Shown one piece after another: positions 1-6,060 of a DNA stretch of 6,060 nucleotides. The first letter of the stretch is position 1. The number at the start of each line of letters is the position of its first letter. Source of the stretch: an uncultured Oceanospirillaceae bacterium (GTDB lineage: Bacteria > Pseudomonadota > Gammaproteobacteria > Pseudomonadales > Balneatricaceae); NCBI GenBank assembly GCA_946221045.1, contig CAMIIY010000136.1, positions 1 through 6,060 of the forward strand. Direction: 5' to 3'. The position numbers were made by a program, and so were the translations under genes. The notes below the pieces were generated by a model. It was not told the origin of the DNA, searched no databases, and was given only the letters and a program-made list of their open reading frames with translations.

Positions 1-3000
1 ATCTGGCGATGAGCTTTTTTGATACCGAAACGGCACAGGAAACCACGGTAGGTCTGGCGATCAGTGCCACCACGGCGGCGGCAGAGGAAGATGTGCTGGG
101 GCGTTTTATTCTGCCTAACTGTGCGGTATCGCTGGATGACTTTACCGAAAAAACCGCCAGTGGCCGCCTGCCAAAACCCTGGCCGGTAGTTCGCGAGAAT
201 CTGCTGAAGCAGTGTCCGGAGATGATTCTGGAGAAACGCTCCAGTCGTTTTGTGCGCGAGATGGTGACGCTGCTCAGTCATGACACCCAAATGCCGAATG
301 ATGACGACAAGTTCGTCAAAAACTTCAAAAATGCGCTGAAGTTTGTACCGATTGACAGTCCAACCCGCTTTATTCGTGAATTCGTGCTGGATGAAAACAT
401 CGTGCACGTGGGTGGCTTCCGCAAGTCACTCGACGAGTACCGGGCGATGGAACAGAAAACCCGTGAGGTGGCCAACCGCATCACAGAACTGGAGAAGGTT
501 CAGGAGCTGTGCAGCGGTATCTCCCGCAATATTAAAAACGCGGCAGAGTATGAATGGGTGGTACATGAAACCCGTTTTGAAGACGCTGACCTGAAAAAAG
601 AGGATGCAGCAGAGCGCCTCGAAGACAATCAGGAAAAAGAGACCACCCTGCAGCAGGAGCTGGATCTGAAACAGGCTGAACTGGCTCAGCTGATGCAGGA
701 TCTGGCCAACGCCCGTGCCGAACTGAATACCACGGACTCTGCCCATAAAGTGAAGGCGCTGGAGTCTTCCATTGCAGCCAAAACCCACGAAGTGAATGTA
801 GTCAAAGACCGCATTCAGCGGGTCTACAGCCTGATCCGTACCACCGTGAGTTTTGCTGAAAACAAAGATTTACTGCCTGAAAAGTTTGCCCCGGTGGTGG
901 AGCAGTGTGTCACCCTGTGGCGCAGTGGTCAGGATATGATGTCTGACCTGTGGCCTCATGCACCGGTAGAAGTGGATAACGCACTGGACAGCATGAAACA
1001 GCAGATCGAAGGTGTGCGCCGTGAAGTCTCCCGTCGCTATGAGCAGTCGGTGATTCGTATCTCCGAACTGCGCTCCACCATTCAGGATCAGAAAAATGCG
1101 GTAGAAGCCCTGAAGCAGGGTCATGCACCAGTGCGTCATAACACCCGTGAGTTGATGGAACTCCTGCAGGAATATGGCATCGAGAGTACCCCGGTCTGTG
1201 AACTGGCAGATATTAATGACGACAAATGGCGCATCGCGCTGGAGTCTTTCCTGGGCGCGCGCCGTGAGGCGTTAATTGTTGACCCTGACCGAGTTAAAGA
1301 GGCGATCACCCTGTACCGCCGCAAGGGTCGTCACCTGAAAGGCTGCCGTATCGTCAATACCACCAAAACCGGTGAATGGCTCAACCGTTATAAAGCAGGC
1401 TCTCTGGCCCACTTTATTGATACCGACAATGACCATGCCAAAGCCTATCTGAACCGGGCGCTGGGTGGTGTGATGGCGGTTGAAACTGAAAACGAATTGC
1501 TGCGCCATGAACGCGCTCTGACCTATGACTGCATGCTGCAGACAGAAGGTTCCACCACTGCGATCAACGAAATGCAGCCGATTATGGGCATTCGTCGCCG
1601 CGCGGATCAGGCCAGCTTGCAGGGCAAGCAGGTGGATCAGCTGGTGCAGGAGTTCAGCACGCTGGGGCGTAATCACGAGAGTCTGGAAAAGCTGCGTGAT
1701 GGTTTGATCACCCTGCATAACGGTCTGGATGCGATCAACGAGCGGGTGTTTGATCTGGTGAACCAGCGTGAACAGCTCACCACAGAGATCGAGGGTCAGC
1801 GCCAGGCGATTATCGACCTGCGTAATCAGGATGATACCGGTATTCAGCAGCGTATTACGGATCTGGTTGCCGAGCAGAAAGAAGCAGAACAGACCCAGCG
1901 TAGCCTGATGGATAAACTGCAGAAAGTACGTACGGCGATTATCAAGGATACCGCTGCGCTGGAAGTGCTCGATACCGAGCTGGAAGAACATGCGGCGGCG
2001 CGGACTGTCTGTGAAAGTCGTGAAGCCTTTGATGCTCAGGCTGCACAGGAGAAACGGGATTACCTGGATGAATCCTGTGCCGGTGAACTTGAGAGGGTGA
2101 TCTTTGAAGCGGCCAAACGGGCACAGTCCGAGCTCGCATTGCATGAGAAGAAGAAAAATGCGGTGCGTGATGGCGTGGCGCAGTACAAGGCCAAATACCA
2201 TGGCGGTGGCCTGAGTCACCAGCAACTGGATAAAGTGACGCCGGATTCAACCCACGAAGAGCTATCTGAGTTTGTTGACGAAACCATTCAGGCACTTAAA
2301 GATTCGGAGCTGGCGAATTACAGCCAGAAAGCCGAGCGCGCCCGTCAGGAAGCGGAAACCGCATTCCGCTCTGATTTTGTGGCGCACCTGAATGATCAGA
2401 TCAACAAGATCAAGGATCTGATCCGGGAGCTGAATCAGCACCTGAAAGGCCGTCCATTCCATAAAGAGATGTACAGCTTTGAGATGACGCCAAACCCGGA
2501 ACTGAAGGATATTCTGGAGCTGGTGGAAGCCTATACCCAGATTGACGGCGCCAATGTGGGTTCGCTGTTCGATATGAAGTTTGACGGTGACCGGCCACAC
2601 AAGGATGCGTTGGCGAAGATTCACGAAGTGCTGAAAGATGAGGGCGAGAGCAGCCTGCTGCAGGATTACCGCAACTTCTACAACTTCGAGTTGGTGGTCA
2701 AGGATCTGAACGGCAACCGTAAGACAACCCTGACGCAGCGTATCAAGACCGGTTCCGGTGGTGAGCACCAGGTACCGTTTTACGTTGCGATTGCGGCGGC
2801 ACTGGGTGCCACCTACCGTCTGCGTGAAAGCAGTGATGGTAAACCGCTGGGCGGCATGAGCCTGTCGGTGTTTGATGAGGCCTTTAACAAACTGGACTCA
2901 GAAAATACCGTGACTTCACTCGGCTTTATGAGTGACCTGGGACTGCAGACCATTATTGCAGCGCCGGATGAGAAGTACTCCCTGCTCAGTTCCTGTATGG

Positions 3001-3155
3001 ATACCATCATCAACGTCTGCCGTGATGGCAGGGTGGTGGATCTGGATGTGGAGTTCCCGACTCTGAAGGGTCGTCAACTGCTCAACTCAGATAATCCGTT
3101 GCGCATGATGGCGGAGCGTAAAGCGGAAGAAAGTGAGGAGATTGCAGAGGTCTGA
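1..3155 (+). CDS. JetC/MukB-like SMC ATPase (COG4913 type), 5'-truncated by window edge
   Basis: A partial gene for a large SMC/Rad50-type ATPase; the frame is open to the left edge. The first in-window Met (base 9) is probably internal, because the Walker A loop and the start of the head domain are missing. Numbering from that Met, residues 1-135 are the rest of the N-terminal head lobe. Residues about 140-370 and 530-830 are Glu/Gln/Lys-rich coiled coil. Residues about 375-530 form a hinge-like globular block starting near W407 (ALESFLGARREALIVDP). The C-terminal head has the ABC signature GSGGEHQ (915-921), Walker B SLSVFDEAF with D956/E957, and D-loop NKLD (960-963). Family knowledge: such proteins are the motor of Wadjet/MksBEF complexes, working with a kleisin (JetA) and KITE protein (JetB) in DNA loop extrusion. 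The JetC assignment rests on recalled resemblance in the linker (NALKFVPID, then FVLDENI) and signature (GGEHQVPFYVAIAAAL). A condensin-like MksB role or another COG4913 branch is possible. The partner genes would lie upstream and are not visible. Confidence 0.85.
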   Translation, partial: LAMSFFDTETAQETTVGLAISATTAAAEEDVLGRFILPNCAVSLDDFTEKTASGRLPKPWPVVRENLLKQCPEMILEKRSSRFVREMVTLLSHDTQMPNDDDKFVKNFKNALKFVPIDSPTRFIREFVLDENIVHVGGFRKSLDEYRAMEQKTREVANRITELEKVQELCSGISRNIKNAAEYEWVVHETRFEDADLKKEDAAERLEDNQEKETTLQQELDLKQAELAQLMQDLANARAELNTTDSAHKVKALESSIAAKTHEVNVVKDRIQRVYSLIRTTVSFAENKDLLPEKFAPVVEQCVTLWRSGQDMMSDLWPHAPVEVDNALDSMKQQIEGVRREVSRRYEQSVIRISELRSTIQDQKNAVEALKQGHAPVRHNTRELMELLQEYGIESTPVCELADINDDKWRIALESFLGARREALIVDPDRVKEAITLYRRKGRHLKGCRIVNTTKTGEWLNRYKAGSLAHFIDTDNDHAKAYLNRALGGVMAVETENELLRHERALTYDCMLQTEGSTTAINEMQPIMGIRRRADQASLQGKQVDQLVQEFSTLGRNHESLEKLRDGLITLHNGLDAINERVFDLVNQREQLTTEIEGQRQAIIDLRNQDDTGIQQRITDLVAEQKEAEQTQRSLMDKLQKVRTAIIKDTAALEVLDTELEEHAAARTVCESREAFDAQAAQEKRDYLDESCAGELERVIFEAAKRAQSELALHEKKKNAVRDGVAQYKAKYHGGGLSHQQLDKVTPDSTHEELSEFVDETIQALKDSELANYSQKAERARQEAETAFRSDFVAHLNDQINKIKDLIRELNQHLKGRPFHKEMYSFEMTPNPELKDILELVEAYTQIDGANVGSLFDMKFDGDRPHKDALAKIHEVLKDEGESSLLQDYRNFYNFELVVKDLNGNRKTTLTQRIKTGSGGEHQVPFYVAIAAALGATYRLRESSDGKPLGGMSLSVFDEAFNKLDSENTVTSLGFMSDLGLQTIIAAPDEKYSLLSSCMDTIINVCRDGRVVDLDVEFPTLKGRQLLNSDNPLRMMAERKAEESEEIAEV

Positions 3156-3168
3156 TTTCAGATCTCTG
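3145..3168. terminator. Hairpin over the ATPase stop codon at the convergent junction
   Basis: CAGAGGTCTGA (3145-3155) and TCAGATCTCTG (3158-3168) are inverted repeats with one G-T wobble, giving a stem of about 10 bp with an ATTT tetraloop. The left arm contains the TGA stop of the ATPase gene. The hairpin lies between two convergent genes only 24 bases apart, so it could form in transcripts from either side. No T-tract follows on either strand, so it is not a canonical intrinsic terminator. It may instead be a 3'-end stabilising structure or a weak bidirectional terminator. Confidence 0.45.
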
Positions 3169-3179
3169 TGACTGCCCGA

Positions 3180-3851
3180 TCAGGCCAGACGCGGTTCTGG
3201 CCAGTGCAGTCGGGGTATCAGGCTGGCAATTGGCTGGCCATGCAGTAACAGAAACAGGCGGTTATCCCGTATCTCTGCACAGCAGGGGTGGTCGTTTTCA
3301 ATCAACAACTGAATCAGCTCTTCCTGTGTTGGCGCTTCGGGTGGCGCGCTGGGTCTGAGTTGTGTGCCGGGTAACAGCACCTGCTCAGATTGCAGGTCGG
3401 TGTACTGTCCATGGCTGATCATCTGGCTGAGGCTCTGGTTATCCCAAACCCCAGGCAATGCCGTCAGTGGTCTGAGCAATCCAATCTGATGCGGTGGCTG
3501 CAGTTTCTCGCGGGAGAAAACCTTGCGTGCCGTCAGGTCTGTATGGACCTGCAACAGTGCGTTATCCCGCACGTTACTGCTGAAATCCATCTCACTCAGG
3601 CCCTTGATCAATGCACTCAGATTCCACTGACAGGCTTTAATCAACTGCCAGGCCGGTTCCATGCTATTGCGGGAGCCCAGACTGTATTGGATCGCATCCC
3701 CTTGCTCAGGAAAAAGGGTTAACTGCAGAAAACTGGTCTGAAAATCCACCAGGCAGGGCGGTGTCTCAACATAACAGTAGGGCTGCTCACGCCGGCAGAA
3801 AGCGATCCACTGCGCGCGGGTATTCAGGCTGGGCAGAACCCTGATATTCAC
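3180..3851 (-). CDS. Hypothetical protein, 223 aa, unrecognised family
   Basis: I do not recognise this protein. The minus-strand frame runs 223 codons from a GTG (3851-3849) to a TGA ending at 3180, and its codon use resembles that of its neighbours, which supports a real gene. There is no signal peptide or membrane segment; the product looks soluble and cytoplasmic. The N-terminal third is rich in aromatic residues and Cys (CRREQPYCYVETPPC), the middle has a Gln/Leu-rich stretch, and a Pro-rich linker (RPSAPPEAPTQEEL) leads to a C-terminal segment of helix and short strands (LIENDHPCCAEI, RLFLLLHGQPIASLI). The start is uncertain: upstream in-frame sequence is open only to a stop at 3887-3885, holds no ATG/GTG/TTG, and the Shine-Dalgarno is weak. 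It converges on the SMC ATPase gene and diverges from the bolA operon. It shows no visible similarity to the JetD nuclease expected after jetC. Confidence 0.7.
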   Translation of the reverse strand: MNIRVLPSLNTRAQWIAFCRREQPYCYVETPPCLVDFQTSFLQLTLFPEQGDAIQYSLGSRNSMEPAWQLIKACQWNLSALIKGLSEMDFSSNVRDNALLQVHTDLTARKVFSREKLQPPHQIGLLRPLTALPGVWDNQSLSQMISHGQYTDLQSEQVLLPGTQLRPSAPPEAPTQEELIQLLIENDHPCCAEIRDNRLFLLLHGQPIASLIPRLHWPEPRLA

Positions 3852-3883
3852 AGAGAATGGCTCATGGCAGATAATCAGACTCG

Positions 3884-3916
3884 TTTAGATAACAGCTCTG
3901 TGAGAGTATATCTAAA
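3884..3916. repeat. 8-bp inverted repeat in the divergent intergenic region
   Basis: TTTAGATA (3884-3891) is the exact inverse complement of TATCTAAA (3909-3916), with a 17-base spacer. The spacer holds a second short dyad, CTCT (3896-3899) and AGAG (3903-3906), around GTG. The right arm overlaps the candidate minus-strand -10 box. It could be an operator or a leader hairpin for the minus-strand gene; no T-run follows, so a terminator is unlikely. An AT-rich 8-bp match can also arise by chance. Confidence 0.35.
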
Positions 3917-3933
3917 ACCCGGGCCTGACTTAA
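3905..3933 (-). promoter_or_regulatory. Weak candidate sigma70 promoter for the minus-strand gene
   Basis: Read on the minus strand, TATACT (3910-3905) matches five of six -10 positions, and TTAAGT (3933-3928) matches three of six -35 positions with a 17-base spacer. It would start transcription near 3898, leaving a leader of roughly 45-50 bases before the GTG at 3851. The -10 sits inside the inverted repeat at 3884-3916. The weak -35 makes this tentative. Confidence 0.3.
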
Positions 3934-3953
3934 CTCGCTTGCCGGCTTATATT
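3925..3953 (+). promoter_or_regulatory. Candidate sigma70 promoter of the three-gene bolA operon
   Basis: CTGACT (3925-3930) matches four of six -35 positions and TATATT (3948-3953) five of six -10 positions, with an ideal 17-base spacer. Transcription would start near 3960, giving a leader of about 25 bases before the ATG at 3985. It is the best promoter-like pair found upstream of the plus-strand operon. Its -35 lies close to the minus-strand candidate, so the two promoters would be back to back. Confidence 0.45.
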
Positions 3954-3984
3954 TTCCCGCCTTTCTGAATAATGGAATCCATAG

Positions 3985-4350
3985 ATGAAACTGCTCAACC
4001 GATCAGCGTTTGTCGTGTTGCCGAAACAACCCTTCGTGGACTGGACCAACCAGTTGGATGTGGATGCTGATGGTCTGCACCAGACACTCTCGCTGGATGA
4101 ACAACGGCGTGAGGGCACGGTGTATCTGATTGCAGAAGTGGTATTAGAGAGTGATTTTAATCAGCAGCTGGAGCAGAGCTGGTTGTCTATTTTTCAGAAT
4201 GAGCTATCGGCCTGGGATGAGCTGGGTGATCACTGGCCACAAAAAATGAGTTTTGATGTTTTCCGCCAATGGTTTGATGTCTATCCGCAGATCATGGCGA
4301 TTGATCTGTGTGAAAAGCCCTTGCTGCTTGCGCCGCTTGAGGATGTCTGA
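3985..4350 (+). CDS. Conserved hypothetical protein, 121 aa
   Basis: A small acidic, probably cytoplasmic protein of unknown function, first in the putative operon. The N-terminus MKLLNRSAFVVLPKQPFVDW, a central TVYLIAEV strand, a helix with SWLSIFQNELSAW, and a C-terminal FRQWFDVYPQIMAIDLC segment are the recognisable pattern. I associate this layout (Lys/Pro-rich start, a YL(I/L) strand, then a Trp-rich helix and a W-F-D-L-C ending) with uncharacterised proteins of Pseudomonas and relatives; that is recall, not a search. No signal peptide, membrane segment or catalytic motif is visible. The ATG start is supported by ATGGA (3972-3976) about eight bases upstream, a modest ribosome binding site, and by the conserved-looking N-terminus. 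The next gene begins 36 bases after its stop, so the two are likely cotranscribed. No role is assigned. Confidence 0.8.
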   Translation: MKLLNRSAFVVLPKQPFVDWTNQLDVDADGLHQTLSLDEQRREGTVYLIAEVVLESDFNQQLEQSWLSIFQNELSAWDELGDHWPQKMSFDVFRQWFDVYPQIMAIDLCEKPLLLAPLEDV

Positions 4351-4374
4351 GTAAGATAAGGTTTTGTTTTATAT

Positions 4375-4378
4375 GGAG
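4375..4378 (+). promoter_or_regulatory. Shine-Dalgarno GGAG that selects the ATG start at 4387
   Basis: GGAG lies eight bases before the ATG at 4387 but only five before the in-frame TTG at 4384. Spacing and start-codon preference both favour the ATG, giving a 447-residue product rather than 448. Confidence 0.7.
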
Positions 4379-4386
4379 TTGAATTG

Positions 4387-5730
4387 ATGGAACAGGGTGC
4401 AAACCTGCATGGCCTGACCATGCACCCCCTGCGCGAATCCTTATATGAGGAGCTGCATTCACGCCCCTTTCAGGTCATTCCATCGCCGGCCCGTATCACA
4501 CATATGGCGGTCATGTGTTCTCCAGAGCAATGTGCGGAACAGTTCGAACATCTGAAAACGCTGTATGCTCATTTTGGCAAAACTCCGCCGGAGCGCGATC
4601 AGCTCTGTTATCACGTGGACTTTGGGCAGCTGCGGGTACGCCGTGAAAAACATATGGAATTTACCACCTACACCTTTATTAACTCTGAGGTGGAGCAGGG
4701 GGGGAATCCATTTGATCGTACCGGTATATCGCTGTTACCTGAAGGCTGGCTTGCGGGTATTCCCGGCACAGTGATTTCCGCTTTCCATATTGCTACCGAA
4801 GATGCGCGTCAGGCGCAGGAACTCAGCCTGCCACTGGTGAAACGTTTCTTTGAAGGTATGCGTCTGGTGGGCAGCAGTCCACAGCAGGGTGATGCCCGGG
4901 TCTGGACGACATTCCAGCTGCATAGTGATGGCTTTGGCCGGGTGCTGATCTACAACAAACAGATGAGCGACAGTCAGTTGGGCCGTCTGACCCAACGTAT
5001 TATGGAGATTGAAACCTACCGGGTGATGGCGCTGCTGGCGCTACCGCTGGCACGGGAGTTTAATCCGCAACTGAGTGAGATGGATCGCCAGCTGGCCGCT
5101 ATCACCGCATCACTGGCGGATACCTCCAACGGTGTAGAGGAAAAGTCGATTCTGGCACGGCTGACTGATATGGCAGCCTGGGTGGAGGATTGCCGTGCGC
5201 GCTCCACCTTCCGCTTCAGCGCGACCTATGCCTACCATGAGCTGGTCATTAAGCGGCTCGATGAACTGCGTGAAGATGAGGTCTCCGGCCACCTGACCAT
5301 CACTGAATTTATGACGCGGCGACTCACCCCGGCTGTGCGTACCTGTCAGGCAATCAGCAGCCGTCTGGAGGATCTGTCCAAACGTATCGACCGGGTATCG
5401 GATATGATGCGTACCCGGGTCGAGCTGGCGATTCAGTCCCAGAACCAGGCCTTGCTGGAATCAATGGATCAGCGCTCAAAAATCCAGCTGATGATGCAGC
5501 ATACCGTTGAGGGCTTGTCAGTTGCGGCCATCAGCTACTACACCATTGGCCTGACCAAATACCTGCTTGATGCCCTGTATAATAACGGTGTGGATTTTAA
5601 TAAGGACCTTGCGCTGGGTATCGCGGTGCCCGTTGTTGTGACTACCGTGGCGCTGATTACCCGCAAGATCCATAAACGTTTTACGAAGCTGGCCGGGGTG
5701 ATACAGCCTGGCAGTAAGAAAGCCGAATAA
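4387..5730 (+). CDS. DUF3422 family membrane-anchored protein
   Basis: A 447-residue member of the DUF3422 (COG4949) family, proteins described as predicted membrane-anchored; the biochemical function is unknown. The family hallmark is the N-terminal HPLRESLYEELHSRPF (residues 13-28), followed by an alpha/beta region with YHVDFGQLRVRREKHMEFTT and LPEGWLAGIPG. Residues about 225-370 are largely helical and probably coiled coil. Two hydrophobic segments follow, near 376-396 (LSVAAISYYTIGLTKYLL) and 408-425 (LALGIAVPVVVTTVALIT), ending in a basic tail (RKIHKRFTK). This suggests a large soluble N-terminal domain tethered to the inner membrane by a C-terminal hairpin. By the positive-inside rule both ends should be cytoplasmic (inference). 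There is no N-terminal signal peptide. The length looks full for the family. It lies 36 bases after the 121-residue gene and 10 bases before bolA, consistent with one transcript. Confidence 0.92.
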   Translation: MEQGANLHGLTMHPLRESLYEELHSRPFQVIPSPARITHMAVMCSPEQCAEQFEHLKTLYAHFGKTPPERDQLCYHVDFGQLRVRREKHMEFTTYTFINSEVEQGGNPFDRTGISLLPEGWLAGIPGTVISAFHIATEDARQAQELSLPLVKRFFEGMRLVGSSPQQGDARVWTTFQLHSDGFGRVLIYNKQMSDSQLGRLTQRIMEIETYRVMALLALPLAREFNPQLSEMDRQLAAITASLADTSNGVEEKSILARLTDMAAWVEDCRARSTFRFSATYAYHELVIKRLDELREDEVSGHLTITEFMTRRLTPAVRTCQAISSRLEDLSKRIDRVSDMMRTRVELAIQSQNQALLESMDQRSKIQLMMQHTVEGLSVAAISYYTIGLTKYLLDALYNNGVDFNKDLALGIAVPVVVTTVALITRKIHKRFTKLAGVIQPGSKKAE

Positions 5731-5740
5731 AGGTCAGGTT

Positions 5741-6058
5741 ATGCACATTGCAGACAGTATTGAGCAAAAAATACGTGCCGCCATTGAGGTGTTACACCTT
5801 AAACTTGAAAATGAAAGCCATATGCACTCAGGTCCGGCGACTGACAGTCACTTTAAATTGACACTGGTGGCTGATGTGTTTGAGGGCAAACGGCTGGTGC
5901 AGCGACATCAGATGATCTACGGCCTGCTGGCCGATGAGTTACAGGGCCCGGTGCATGCGTTGGCGCTGCATCTGTTCACGCAGGCTGAATGGCAGGCCCG
6001 TGGTGGTGAAGTGATGCCGTCTCCGACCTGTCGTGGCGGCTCCAAAGCGGCGGGTTAA
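5741..6058 (+). CDS. bolA: BolA family transcriptional regulator / iron-sulfur partner protein
   Basis: A complete 105-residue BolA, the same length as the E. coli protein and collinear with it. Visible hallmarks are IEQKIRAAI (7-15), NESHMHSGPATDSHFKL (24-40), FEGKRLVQRHQMIY (47-60) and GPVHALALHLFTQAEW (69-84), which form the class II KH-like fold. The tail SPTCRGG (94-100) matches the SPPCRG tail of enterobacterial BolA and separates it from the shorter IbaG/YrbA paralog. Family knowledge: BolA acts in the cytoplasm, binds DNA to control morphology, motility and biofilm genes, and forms [2Fe-2S] heterodimers with the monothiol glutaredoxin GrxD, using the conserved C-terminal His (H72 or H77 region here). 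The ATG is preceded by AAAGG (5729-5733) seven bases upstream, overlapping the stop of the DUF3422 gene. That suggests cotranscription. No separate promoter was seen in the last bases of the upstream gene. Confidence 0.96.
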   Translation: MHIADSIEQKIRAAIEVLHLKLENESHMHSGPATDSHFKLTLVADVFEGKRLVQRHQMIYGLLADELQGPVHALALHLFTQAEWQARGGEVMPSPTCRGGSKAAG

Positions 6059-6060
6059 CC

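Noticed and set aside
1272..2225. Long antisense open frame (317 codons) inside the SMC ATPase gene
   Set aside because: It lies wholly opposite a well-supported coiled-coil gene. Its Leu/Phe/His-rich translation is what antisense of Glu/Gln/Lys-rich codons gives, and no domain or ribosome binding site is seen.
3390..3722. Plus-strand open frame of 110 codons opposite the 223-aa gene
   Set aside because: The minus-strand frame is twice as long, has better codon use and fills the gap between neighbours; the plus frame has no recognisable features.
3180..3851. Possibility that the minus-strand gene is JetD
   Set aside because: It is too short (223 versus roughly 400 residues), on the wrong strand, and shows no Toprim-like acidic motifs that I can identify.
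4361..4370. T-rich run GTTTTGTTTT as a terminator between the 121-aa and DUF3422 genes
   Set aside because: No stem precedes it, and the spacing and ribosome binding site suggest an operon.
4337..4374. Internal promoter before the DUF3422 gene (TTGAGG with TTATAT)
   Set aside because: The two boxes are about 26 bases apart, too far for sigma70, and no better-spaced -10 was seen.
4384..4386. TTG as the start of the DUF3422 gene
   Set aside because: The adjacent ATG at 4387 has better spacing from GGAG and is the preferred start codon.

Overview
This 6,060-base window is a gammaproteobacterial chromosome segment with moderate GC content. The best organism-level clues are a BolA protein very close to the enterobacterial form and a DUF3422 protein paired with a small conserved hypothetical of a type I associate with Pseudomonas and marine relatives. 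An Oceanospirillales- or Pseudomonas-like host is an inference from protein resemblance only. No tRNA, rRNA, CRISPR array, insertion sequence or phage gene was seen.

Region 1 (1-3155, + strand) is the 3' part of a large SMC/Rad50-like ATPase gene. It shows two coiled-coil arms around a central hinge, then an ABC signature (GSGGEHQ) and a Walker B motif (SLSVFDEAF). The Walker A end lies upstream of the window. It most resembles the JetC / COG4913 type of MukB-like ATPase from Wadjet (JetABCD, also EptABCD or MksBEFG) plasmid-defence complexes. No JetD nuclease gene follows it. The next gene points the other way, so the nuclease is either upstream, elsewhere, or absent.

Region 2 (3145-3851) is a convergent junction. 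A hairpin overlaps the ATPase stop codon, and a 223-residue minus-strand gene of unknown function follows, with a probable GTG start. Region 3 (3852-3984) is a 133-base divergent intergenic stretch with a plausible plus-strand promoter, a weaker minus-strand promoter and an 8-bp inverted repeat over the latter.

Region 4 (3985-6058, + strand) looks like a three-gene operon: a 121-residue conserved hypothetical protein, a 447-residue DUF3422 protein with two C-terminal membrane segments, and bolA. Gaps are 36 and 10 bases and the last two genes have clear Shine-Dalgarno sequences. The operon plausibly ties an envelope-anchored protein to BolA, a regulator and iron-sulfur partner. It has no obvious functional link to the ATPase.
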